From: Nitrospirota bacterium
GTDB lineage: Bacteria > Nitrospirota > Thermodesulfovibrionia > Thermodesulfovibrionales > Magnetobacteriaceae
Assembly: GCA_015232165.1 (NCBI GenBank)
Contig: JADGAE010000132.1
Span: 1-5,775 of the forward strand
Length of the DNA stretch: 5,775 nt
Direction: 5' to 3'
Shown here: positions 1-5,530 of the stretch, piece by piece
Layout of the letters: the number at the start of each line of letters is the position of its first letter
How positions within the stretch are numbered: position 1 is the stretch's first letter
The notes under the pieces: generated by a model
Database searches by the model: none
Seen by the model: the letters and a program-made list of their open reading frames with translations, nothing else
Told to the model about the DNA's origin: nothing
Program-made: the position numbers and the translations under genes

Positions 1-3
1 CTG

Positions 4-69
4 GTCCCCTTGCAGGGGGTTCTGAAGGGGGGCGGAGCCGCCCCTTTCTTTTCCTCTTCTTGTGCCCTG
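4..69 (+). repeat. Decayed copy of the hairpin-rich end of the MITE family (copy A)
   Basis: This stretch aligns by eye with the right half of the intact element at 4498-4574. Both have a first hairpin (CCCCT-TGC-AGGGG at 6-18), a TCTGA linker, a second G/C hairpin (29-44), a T/C-rich tract, then CTTG and TGCCCTG. The inner part of the 15-bp terminal repeat present in the intact copy (AATGCGAT) is missing here, leaving only TGCCCTG at 63-69, so this looks like a decayed end. Two + strand frames stay open through it, stopping at 79-81 and 84-86. A gene upstream of the window, perhaps gspI, could therefore end inside or just after the repeat, but this cannot be decided here. Confidence 0.65.
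29..52 (+). terminator. Hairpin plus T-rich tract upstream of gspJ
   Basis: GGGGCGG (29-35) pairs with CCGCCCC (38-44). The drawn loop is only two bases, so in practice it is a 6-bp stem with a GAGC loop. It is followed by TTTCTTTT. This has the form of an intrinsic terminator on the + strand. It would act just before gspJ, in a place where an unbroken gsp operon would be expected. The tract is interrupted by C, so it may only attenuate transcription or be silent. Confidence 0.4.
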
Positions 70-95
70 TGCGTAAGGTGAGTTAAGCAATCTGA

Positions 96-755
96 ATGTA
101 CCGTAATTTTATAAAAATCGGGTCAGCGGGGTTCACGCTCCTGGAGTTGACCATAGTGATGACTATCATGACTATGCTGGTACTGGTGCTTGGTTTTTCG
201 CTGCGGCTTGGCATAAAAAGCCTTGAAAAGAGCGAGACCAGGATCGAGTACCTGGACCGCACCAGGACATCCCTGAGGATAATCGAGTCACAACTGCAAT
301 CCTTCATCCCGCTAAAGTACGGTGAGGTGGGCAAGGATGGCGTCTATTACTTTAAGGGGCAGGAGGACAGTATGTCCTTTGTCAGCAGTGTTTCGTTGTG
401 GGGTAGACAGGGCGGCATTATTCTGGTAACATATGAGGTGGTCAGAGACAGAGGCAACGACACCAGCTCCCTTGTCATACAAGAGGAGAGCGCATACAGC
501 GGGGAGAGGCGAAGTACCGTCCTGCTAAAGAACTTCAAGGAGATATCGTTTAACTTCTTTACCAAGAAACCGGCAGACAAGGATGGAGACTGGGGCAGGA
601 GTGTCGAGAACTCCGACAACGTCCCGCTATTGATTTCGTTGTTTGCAGAGAGCACCAATTTCAAGATAGAGCTGATGGTGCCCGTAAGGGCAAGGGCATC
701 TGCCACCGTAAGAAATCCAATGCTTCCTTATATGTTTAGCGGCGGCGGCCACTAG
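96..755 (+). CDS. gspJ: Type II secretion minor pseudopilin GspJ
   Basis: This is a 219-residue prepilin-like protein. A 12-residue leader ending in Gly12 precedes a type IV prepilin motif (GFTLLELTIVM): cleavage by prepilin peptidase (GspO/PilD) would fall before Phe13, leaving Glu at +5. Residues about 13-36 form the hydrophobic helix that anchors the pseudopilin in the inner membrane and packs into the pseudopilus. The rest is a globular, beta-rich periplasmic domain of the size usual for GspJ. The assignment to GspJ rather than H or I rests on this length and on gspK starting three bases after its stop. In the family, GspJ joins GspI and GspK in the pseudopilus tip. An in-frame TGA lies immediately before ATG 96, so this is the earliest ATG. 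The only Shine-Dalgarno-like string, AAGGTG at 75-80, is rather far away (15 nt). Confidence 0.82.
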   Translation: MYRNFIKIGSAGFTLLELTIVMTIMTMLVLVLGFSLRLGIKSLEKSETRIEYLDRTRTSLRIIESQLQSFIPLKYGEVGKDGVYYFKGQEDSMSFVSSVSLWGRQGGIILVTYEVVRDRGNDTSSLVIQEESAYSGERRSTVLLKNFKEISFNFFTKKPADKDGDWGRSVENSDNVPLLISLFAESTNFKIELMVPVRARASATVRNPMLPYMFSGGGH

Positions 756-758
756 ATA

Positions 759-1760
759 ATGACTCAGCTAAGGCATAATACGGAGGGGATTGCATTGATG
801 ATGGTGCTGTGGGTCATGGCGATACTGATCGGTCTGTCGTTGACATTGTCCTACATGGCGCGTTCCGAGTCGCGTGTGAGTCTTGGCTCCAAGGAGTACG
901 TTGCGGCTGGATTCCTGGCAGAAGGAGGCATAAACAGGGCCATCGTAGAGCTGTGGTACAGACGCACAAAACCACCCGAGGATGAGGCCAGATGGCAGAT
1001 CGATGGCAACTTCAGGTCAGTTGAGATCGCCGACGGCGCTGCCCTTGTCAGGGTGATGCCTGAGACGGCCAAGGTGGACTTAAACCTGTCCAATGATATA
1101 ATATTAAAGGGGCTTGTCAATGCCCTCGGGATTGACACCGATACGCAGGATGTTATTGTGGACTCTATTAGAGATTGGATGGACAGTGATGACTTACACC
1201 GCTTGCACGGGGCTGAGAGCGATTATTACATGTCGCTAAAACACCCCTATAAGGCAAAAAACGCCCCCTTTGACACCATCGACGAGCTGTTGATGGTCAG
1301 GGGCATAACCCCGGAGATATTCTATGGCGCCGGCGACAAAAAAGGCCTCAGGGACTTCGTTACCGTATACAATAGAACCGATAACAGCAAGATAAATGTC
1401 AACGCCGCCCAAAAAGAGGTACTGATGGCATTACCCAACCTTACCGAGGACATCGCAAATGTCGTTATTGAGCACAGGAAAACAACGCCATTTAAGAATA
1501 TAGCCGAGTTTCAGGCGCTGTTGCCTGAAACCTATGAGGCAATAAAGGCTTACGTCAATGTCCCAAGTGAAAACGCCGAAATATTCTTCTCCATTGATTC
1601 CGTTGGCAGGCTTGTCAACAATGCCTCATCCGTAGGGATAAAGGCCGTTGTGGAGATATCCGGCAACGACTGTAAATATCTGTATTACAAGATGCCGGAG
1701 ACATTTAAGTTTCAGGAGAAAGAGGACAACAAATCAATAGACAATGTCACAACGAAGTAA
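759..1760 (+). CDS. gspK: Type II secretion tip pseudopilin GspK
   Basis: This 333-residue protein has the normal length and architecture of GspK, the large pseudopilin that caps the pseudopilus. A short leader ends at Gly10 and is followed by IALMMVLWVMAILIG, a hydrophobic helix to about residue 34. Position +5 is Met rather than Glu, as expected because GspK is the pseudopilin that typically lacks Glu5. Family landmarks follow: KVDLNL (105-110), VDSIRDWMDSDD (134-145), FDTIDELLMVRGI (171-183) and KINVNAA (211-217), then a helix-hairpin-helix-like alpha-helical stretch to about 255. The gene begins three bases after the gspJ stop with no clear Shine-Dalgarno sequence, suggesting translational coupling. 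An internal ATG at 798 lies behind GGAGG (782-786), but using it would remove the leader and part of the anchor, so the upstream ATG is preferred. Confidence 0.93.
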   Translation: MTQLRHNTEGIALMMVLWVMAILIGLSLTLSYMARSESRVSLGSKEYVAAGFLAEGGINRAIVELWYRRTKPPEDEARWQIDGNFRSVEIADGAALVRVMPETAKVDLNLSNDIILKGLVNALGIDTDTQDVIVDSIRDWMDSDDLHRLHGAESDYYMSLKHPYKAKNAPFDTIDELLMVRGITPEIFYGAGDKKGLRDFVTVYNRTDNSKINVNAAQKEVLMALPNLTEDIANVVIEHRKTTPFKNIAEFQALLPETYEAIKAYVNVPSENAEIFFSIDSVGRLVNNASSVGIKAVVEISGNDCKYLYYKMPETFKFQEKEDNKSIDNVTTK

Positions 1761-1775
1761 TAATGGCTGTTTCTC

Positions 1776-1781
1776 AAGGGG
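1776..1781 (+). promoter_or_regulatory. Ribosome binding site that decides the gspL start
   Basis: AAGGGG sits 9 nt before ATG 1791 but directly abuts the alternative ATG at 1782. The spacing favours the downstream start, which shortens GspL by three residues. Confidence 0.6.
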
Positions 1782-1790
1782 ATGGGGTCC

Positions 1791-3305
1791 ATGAGTAAGG
1801 TAAAAGGGCTAGTTTCATTGTTTAAGCGTTTTACGAACCCCACAGACACGGGAATAAGGCTGGCGGGTTTACGCCGCTTTGTCTACGCGGTTGGCAAGGT
1901 CTTTCTGTTGTCACCGTTTGAGTTGACCAGACGCAAGCGCAGGTCGCTGGTGATAACGATAGAAAAGGGCTGGGCACAGGCATGTATCATCAAGGGGACG
2001 CCATCGCGATATGCTGTGGTAAAAAAGAACCTCTTTAAATGCCTGGAAAATCAGTACCCTTCAGCCGAGGAGTTGGAATACTTCATCGGCATGATGACGG
2101 AGGGCAAGCCGGCAAAGGGGATGAACATCATACTCACGGTACCCAAGGAGTGGTGCGTGGTCAAGACCACCGAACTGCCTGCGGTTGTCCTGGACAATAT
2201 ATCCTCTGCCATATCTTTTGAGATGGACAACCTTACGCCGTTTTCGGCAGAGGAGGTCTACTACGACTACGATATCATAAGCATGGACAGACAGACGGTC
2301 TCCGTTGCCATCTATACGGTAAGGAGGCAGATGGTTGCCCCCTATCTCCATAGTTTTCAGGGTAGCGGCTACAGGGTCTCTGTCCTTACGTTCAACCCGC
2401 TGTCACTGGTAAGGGTCTGCATGTACGCCAGGGGACCGGGCGCATCAAAAGACCTGACGAAAAAAGACGTTCTGCTCCTAAACTTTATGCAGGGTAAGAC
2501 CGAACTCATAACGGCAGAAAAAGGTGTTCTCACCTCCGTCCATGCCTTCAGGTCTGATGACATCAATGGCGTCCTGTCATCCGTCAGGGACAAGGTGGGT
2601 GATAATACCATTGTCTTTGTCAACAATGACCCAACAGTTGACACCACGGAGGAGGCGGTACGTGCCATGCTGCCGGTTGCTACTACCAGTATGGATGAGT
2701 TGTCTCTGCCCCTGAAGGATTCCACGACGTATGACCTGCGCCTGCCCATAGGGGCCGTCATGGGGGTCAACCAAAAACGCAAAAAATCCGTAAACATGCT
2801 GTCCCTTGGAATGGTTGTAAAAAAGAAACTTCCCATAGTAGTGACCGTCCTGCTTTTATTATTATCCATACCAATTGCAATATTTCACATGTACATTCCC
2901 ATATGGCAAGACGAGCAGGCGTTGATAGAGCTTGATAAACAAATAAAGGCATTAAAACCGGAAGTCGAAAAGGTGGAGACCTTAAAAAAGGAGATATCCG
3001 CTATGCAGGATGACCTAACCGCCCTGAATAATTTTCACGGCAAACGACGTCTTACACTGGACATGCTCAGGGAGTTGACCACGGTCCTCCCCGCCGATAC
3101 CTGGCTTGCCAGGTTGACCATTACCGACAAGGACATAATGGTGGAGGGGTATGCCCCAACGGCATCGGTGTTGTTGAGTGTACTTGAGAATTCAAAGTAC
3201 TTTAAAGACGTTGGCACCTCCGCAACAACGTACAAGGACCTCAGGTTAGGCAAGGAGCGGTTTCAGATAAAGGCTGGCTTTAAGCAAACGCCTGATGAGC
3301 CTTAG
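1791..3305 (+). CDS. gspL: Type II secretion platform protein GspL (PilM-like plus PilN-like)
   Basis: This 504-residue bitopic inner-membrane protein has three parts. Residues about 50-325 resemble the cytoplasmic actin-like fold of GspL/PilM, which in the family recruits the secretion ATPase GspE. A basic stretch (KRKK near 330, KKK near 345) precedes a single membrane helix at about 347-372 (LPIVVTVLLLLLSIPIAIF). Then come a charged coiled-coil segment (about 374-413) and a PilN-type periplasmic ferredoxin-like domain (about 417-497, with ELTTVLPADTWLARLTI and GYAPTASVLLSVLENS). In type IV pilus systems PilM and PilN are usually two proteins; here one chain covers both. The N-terminal 45 residues are basic and amphipathic. 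The gene lies between gspK (30-base gap) and gspM (2-base gap). An ATG at 1782 is the alternative start. Confidence 0.85.
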   Translation: MSKVKGLVSLFKRFTNPTDTGIRLAGLRRFVYAVGKVFLLSPFELTRRKRRSLVITIEKGWAQACIIKGTPSRYAVVKKNLFKCLENQYPSAEELEYFIGMMTEGKPAKGMNIILTVPKEWCVVKTTELPAVVLDNISSAISFEMDNLTPFSAEEVYYDYDIISMDRQTVSVAIYTVRRQMVAPYLHSFQGSGYRVSVLTFNPLSLVRVCMYARGPGASKDLTKKDVLLLNFMQGKTELITAEKGVLTSVHAFRSDDINGVLSSVRDKVGDNTIVFVNNDPTVDTTEEAVRAMLPVATTSMDELSLPLKDSTTYDLRLPIGAVMGVNQKRKKSVNMLSLGMVVKKKLPIVVTVLLLLLSIPIAIFHMYIPIWQDEQALIELDKQIKALKPEVEKVETLKKEISAMQDDLTALNNFHGKRRLTLDMLRELTTVLPADTWLARLTITDKDIMVEGYAPTASVLLSVLENSKYFKDVGTSATTYKDLRLGKERFQIKAGFKQTPDEP

Positions 3306-3307
3306 CC

Positions 3308-3850
3308 ATGAGTAGAAAGAAAATTATAACATCTGTACTGATAATGTTGTTGCTGGCCATAGGGGTGCTCTATGACAACGTCTACCGCGTAGCCCAGGAG
3401 AGGAGGGATGACGTGGCGGACAGGAAGGGCCTAAAGATCAAGAAAATAAAGGACTACAGGGCCACGGTTGCTCAGAAAGAGACGCTTGAGGATATCCATG
3501 AGGAGTACAGGAAAAACATGGAGCAGATAACCAACTACGTAATCCACGGCAAGACCCCTGCCCTTGCAGCGGCAGACCTCCAAAGCATCATCCAGTCAAC
3601 AATCACCCCTCGCGGTGGCAACATCACTCGATTCAACGTCAAACCGCCCGAGAGCACCCCCCCGTTTCAGGTGATCCACGTTGAGATGGACGTGACGTGT
3701 CCAAACATATCGGTGTTAAACGATATTATCTATGAGCTTGAGACCAGAAAACCGTTTCTGTATATAAAGAAGCTGGATATCCGGCCTGTAAACCTCATAC
3801 TCCCCATAGACCTTATCGTCAACTTTGAGATATCCGCCCTTACGATGTAG
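3308..3850 (+). CDS. gspM: Type II secretion platform protein GspM (PilO-like)
   Basis: This 180-residue protein has the standard GspM/PilO plan: a short basic cytoplasmic N-terminus (MSRKK), one membrane helix (about 6-22, ITSVLIMLLLAIGVLY), a charged coiled coil (about 25-80) and a small periplasmic alpha/beta domain (about 84-178) of the PilO/GspMb type. In the family GspM dimerises with GspL and stabilises it in the assembly platform. Sequence similarity in this family is low, so the call rests on architecture and on position: it starts two bases after the gspL stop, with no visible Shine-Dalgarno sequence, implying translational coupling. It is the last gene of the run. A 91-base spacer follows, then a gene on the opposite strand. 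Confidence 0.8.
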   Translation: MSRKKIITSVLIMLLLAIGVLYDNVYRVAQERRDDVADRKGLKIKKIKDYRATVAQKETLEDIHEEYRKNMEQITNYVIHGKTPALAAADLQSIIQSTITPRGGNITRFNVKPPESTPPFQVIHVEMDVTCPNISVLNDIIYELETRKPFLYIKKLDIRPVNLILPIDLIVNFEISALTM

Positions 3851-3941
3851 ACCCTATCCTAACCCTGGGCATCAAGGGCCGGTAGCAATCGAAACGCGCC
3901 ATAGTTATTACAAATGCTGAAAGTCAATATCTAAGGCATTG

Positions 3942-4322
3942 TCACTTGTTATCATTGCGGTTTTCCTTCCTTGGACGTATCTTCTTGATTTTTCCACTGA
4001 TTTTGGTCACAGTGCCCTCGCCGGTGATTTTACCGTCCCTCCAGACACCGGTTATCACGGTGCCGTCTTCTCGTGTCAAAGTCCCAGGACCGCTTGCCTT
4101 GTCATCGCAGAATTCGCCAACATACTTATCCCCGTTACGGAGTTCATACGTCCCCTGACCATCCCTCTTGCCACCCTTCCATTGGCCAACATACCTGTCA
4201 CCGTTGGCAAAGACTGCCGTCCCCTTGCCATTAACACAATCACCCTCTATACATTGTCCAAAGACGACGGTAGAAGATAACATAACCGTTGTTAGCATGA
4301 CAACACCCAATCGTAATCTCAT
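3942..4322 (-). CDS. Secreted MORN-repeat protein
   Basis: This 126-residue protein has a signal peptide (MRLRLGVVMLTTVMLSSTVVFG, residues 1-22) with a likely signal peptidase I site before Gln23. Cys24 is not in a proper lipobox (FGQC has Gln at -1), so a lipoprotein is unlikely. The mature part consists of MORN repeats with an exact 23-residue period: Gly-x-Gly pairs at 32/34, 55/57, 78/80 and 101/103, and YVG, YVG and ITG at 44, 67 and 90. This gives three full repeats and one N-terminal half repeat opening with CIEGDC. The basic tail KIKKIRPRKENR ends the chain. MORN repeats form beta-hairpin scaffolds, and the specific role of bacterial exported versions is generally unknown. ATG 4322 was chosen over an in-frame ATG at 4370 because it has a good ribosome binding site and begins a clean signal peptide. 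It converges on gspM and no functional link is evident. Confidence 0.85.
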   Translation of the reverse strand: MRLRLGVVMLTTVMLSSTVVFGQCIEGDCVNGKGTAVFANGDRYVGQWKGGKRDGQGTYELRNGDKYVGEFCDDKASGPGTLTREDGTVITGVWRDGKITGEGTVTKISGKIKKIRPRKENRNDNK

Positions 4323-4327
4323 AACCA

Positions 4328-4333
4328 CTCCTT
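4328..4333 (-). promoter_or_regulatory. Ribosome binding site of the MORN gene
   Basis: On the - strand this reads AAGGAG, five bases before the ATG at 4322-4320. It fixes the start there rather than at 4370. Confidence 0.75.
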
Positions 4334-4352
4334 CTTCTTTATTGCCTACTGT

Positions 4353-4382
4353 ATTGTAATGTAAAAACATGGATTATGTAAA
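4353..4382 (-). promoter_or_regulatory. Sigma-70-like promoter for the MORN gene
   Basis: On the - strand, TTTACA (4382-4377, one mismatch to TTGACA) and TACAAT (4358-4353, one mismatch to TATAAT) are separated by 18 bases. Transcription would begin near 4346, giving a leader of about 24 nt that ends with the ribosome binding site. The MITE target-site duplication ends seven bases upstream of the -35 element. This is a match by eye only. Confidence 0.5.
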
Positions 4383-4389
4383 GGAATTG

Positions 4390-4399
4390 TATACTGATC
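4390..4399. repeat. Left target-site duplication of the MITE
   Basis: TATACTGATC lies immediately outside the left terminal repeat and is repeated exactly at 4575-4584 on the other side of the element. Confidence 0.85.
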
Positions 4400-4574
4400 C
4401 AGGGCAATCGCATTAGAAATAATCATGATGTTTTTTATGATAAAATAACCACTTTTCAATTTGCCAACCAGCCCTTTACGGGGTCAAGGGGGCCGTGCTC
4501 CCTTGCGAGGGGGTCTGAGGGGGAGCAGAGCTCCCCATTCTTTTCTTCTCTTGCTGCCAAATGCGATTGCCCTG
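4400..4574. mobile_element. 175-bp MITE with 15-bp terminal inverted repeats
   Basis: The left end CAGGGCAATCGCATT (4400-4414) and the right end AATGCGATTGCCCTG (4560-4574) are perfect inverted repeats. Each is directly flanked by the 10-bp direct repeat TATACTGATC. This is the signature of transposition by a DDE-type transposase. The 145-base interior cannot encode a transposase, so the element would need one supplied in trans. A 10-bp duplication falls within the range seen for IS4-type elements, but the parent family is inference. The left interior is AT-rich (4415-4455); the right interior is G/C-rich and holds two hairpins. Two related end fragments occur at 4-69 and 5451-5510. Reading frames across this stretch appear only because the repeat is short and stop-poor; I see no protein here. 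Confidence 0.85.
4498..4536 (+). repeat. Tandem hairpins inside the MITE
   Basis: Hairpin 1 is CTCCCT (4498-4503), loop TGCG, AGGGGG (4508-4513). Hairpin 2 is GGGGAGC (4520-4526), loop AGA, GCTCCCC (4530-4536), followed by ATTCTTTTCTTCTC. The layout matches copy A at 6-44. The lower part of stem 2 differs (AGC/GCT here, CGG/CCG in copy A and in the hairpin at 5484-5499), yet all seven stem positions can pair in each copy, which suggests selection for the structure. As a terminator it would be weak, because the T tract is broken by C. Confidence 0.7.
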
Positions 4575-4584
4575 TATACTGATC
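4575..4584. repeat. Right target-site duplication of the MITE
   Basis: TATACTGATC directly follows the right terminal repeat and duplicates 4390-4399. Joining the two flanks would restore a plausible empty site reading GAATTG-TATACTGATC-GGATTC. Confidence 0.85.
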
Positions 4585-4763
4585 GGATTCGAGTTTTTTC
4601 GGGTATCAAAATTGCGTACAATACAAGAAAGAAAGGGGCGTTTTGTGGTCGGAGCGGGTACGAAGAAGTCCCCTTGACCCCATTTTACCATGCTTTTTAA
4701 AGAGGATACGAATTGTATGTTGTGAAAGAACCGTCCAAGGGCGGTGACTGAATAAGCACGGTT
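4585..4763. other. Non-coding spacer with further repeat words
   Basis: No gene is supported between the MITE and the methyltransferase stop. Two strings recur elsewhere: AAGAAAGAAAGGGGCG (4625-4640) equals the left arm of the terminator at 5474-5489, and CCCCTTGACCCC (4670-4681) is the reverse complement of 4480-4491 inside the MITE. This suggests another, more decayed repeat unit, but I see no terminal repeats or target duplication around it. Confidence 0.45.
4730..4745 (-). terminator. Possible weak terminator after the methyltransferase gene
   Basis: ACCG/CGGT plus an inner CC/GG with one bulged base form a small hairpin 18 bases past the stop codon. On the - strand it is followed by TCTTTC. 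The stem is short and the T run is poor. Confidence 0.25.
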
Positions 4764-5420
4764 TTATAGTGATGTGGTCTTTTGCAACAGGAAGCCCCTG
4801 ATAAACCCCAGGGGGTCTCCTTTTATCTCCTTGACCACCACCACGGGTTGACCCTTTATGATGTCGTCAAAGGGTCTTATTACGCTACAGAAGTTGTACT
4901 TCATTACGGTGTCCATGTGTGACATTATCGTGCCTGTCCACTTGTTGGTTCGAAGGAGGTGGTCGTAGATAAGTATCTCACCGTTGGGCTTGATGACCCT
5001 CACGACCTCTGCAAAGGCCTTCTGCGGGTCATAGACGCATGTGAGAAAGAGGCCCAGGATTGCCTTGTCAAAGGTGTTTGCAGGGAAGTCCAGGTTTTCG
5101 GCGTCCATGATGCTCAGTCGTATGTCTTGGCCGTCACCGTGGAGTCTGTGTTTTGCCGCTGCGATGCCCAGCATTACCTCACTGATGTCAACGCCGTCCA
5201 CCACTACGTCGTGGGGCAGACAAGCCAGGTCGTAACCGCTGCCCACTCCGGGGATTATCACCCTGTCAGCAGGCTTAAAGCTGCACATTTGTATCGCCTG
5301 TCTCCTCCAGTTCCTAAGCGGCATCATCATTATCGGATAGAAGAACGGAATAAATGTGTTAAACGACAACTGCTTGAGTATGTTCTTAAAGTCAAAATCC
5401 ATACCGTAATATTTTAACAT
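4764..5420 (-). CDS. Class I SAM-dependent methyltransferase, phospholipid N-methyltransferase-like
   Basis: This protein has 218 residues from ATG 5420. Class I methyltransferase motifs appear in order: motif I as RVIIPGVGSGYD (about 53-64), the acidic residue after strand 2 as VDGVDIS (Asp78), MDAENLDFP (105-113), FDKAILGLFL (117-126), and IKPNGEILIYDHLL (143-156). The IPGVGSGYDL form of motif I and the preceding RNWRRQAIQ resemble bacterial phosphatidylethanolamine N-methyltransferase (PmtA)-like and UbiE-like proteins. The substrate cannot be fixed from sequence: phospholipid, quinone or another small lipid are all possible. No obvious membrane helix is seen, though the N-terminus (FIPFFYPIMMMP) is hydrophobic and may touch the membrane. 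The start is uncertain: GTG 5438, ATG 5420 and ATG 5402 are in frame and none has a good Shine-Dalgarno sequence. No neighbouring lipid or quinone genes support a pathway. Confidence 0.8.
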   Translation of the reverse strand: MLKYYGMDFDFKNILKQLSFNTFIPFFYPIMMMPLRNWRRQAIQMCSFKPADRVIIPGVGSGYDLACLPHDVVVDGVDISEVMLGIAAAKHRLHGDGQDIRLSIMDAENLDFPANTFDKAILGLFLTCVYDPQKAFAEVVRVIKPNGEILIYDHLLRTNKWTGTIMSHMDTVMKYNFCSVIRPFDDIIKGQPVVVVKEIKGDPLGFIRGFLLQKTTSL

Positions 5421-5450
5421 AACAACAATGATAAACACCCGGGCGCATAA

Positions 5451-5467
5451 CAGGGCAATCGCATTTG
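5451..5467 (+). repeat. Solo MITE end (copy C)
   Basis: CAGGGCAATCGCATTTG matches the reverse complement of 4558-4574, extending two bases beyond the 15-bp terminal repeat. It lies 12 bases upstream (on the - strand) of the longest methyltransferase start. An A/G-rich run and a GGGG hairpin follow at the same relative place as in the MITE, so this appears to be one end of a relative. No partner end or target duplication is seen nearby. Confidence 0.75.
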
Positions 5468-5472
5468 ACCAT

Positions 5473-5510
5473 AAAGAAAGAAAGGGGCGGAGCCGCCCCT
5501 TTCTTTCTTT
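5473..5510 (-). terminator. Strong bidirectional hairpin terminator downstream of clpB
   Basis: This is a perfect inverted repeat of two 18-base arms: AAAGAAAGAAAGGGGCGG (5473-5490) and CCGCCCCTTTCTTTCTTT (5493-5510), separated by AG. In either direction a G/C stem is followed by TTTCTTTCTTT. It begins 20 bases after the clpB stop and would end clpB transcripts before the methyltransferase gene, so the two - strand genes are probably separate transcription units. Confidence 0.75.
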
Positions 5511-5530
5511 GCCTTTGTCTTTTCTTCTTC

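Noticed and set aside
2369..2869. Antisense open frame of 166 codons within gspL
   Set aside because: It lies wholly inside a gene with clear domain architecture and has no recognisable motif or ribosome binding site.
3851..3941. Terminator between the convergent gspM and MORN genes
   Set aside because: The best pairings (CCCT/AGGG near 3863-3878, AATGC/GCATT near 3913-3940) are only 4-5 bp with large loops and no T tract on either strand.
4461..4700. Open + strand frame of 79 codons and an antisense frame of 71 codons over the MITE right end
   Set aside because: They cross the MITE boundary, hairpins and target duplication, have no ribosome binding site, and encode low-complexity Arg/Gly-rich or Leu runs that simply reflect the repeat.
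4384..4718. Direct repeat GAATTGTAT at 4384-4392 and 4710-4718 as ends of a larger element
   Set aside because: Nine bases in an AT-leaning spacer can recur by chance, and no inverted termini adjoin the two copies.
4959..5417. Long + strand open frame (152 codons) opposite the methyltransferase
   Set aside because: The - strand frame carries ordered methyltransferase motifs; the + strand frame shows none and has no start signal, so it is an antisense shadow.
4400..5510. CRISPR array or phage attachment site suggested by the recurring CAGGGCAATCGCATT
   Set aside because: Only three copies exist, in mixed orientation and irregular spacing, with no spacer-like units, cas genes, tRNA or integrase. 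The flanking duplication fits a transposable element instead.
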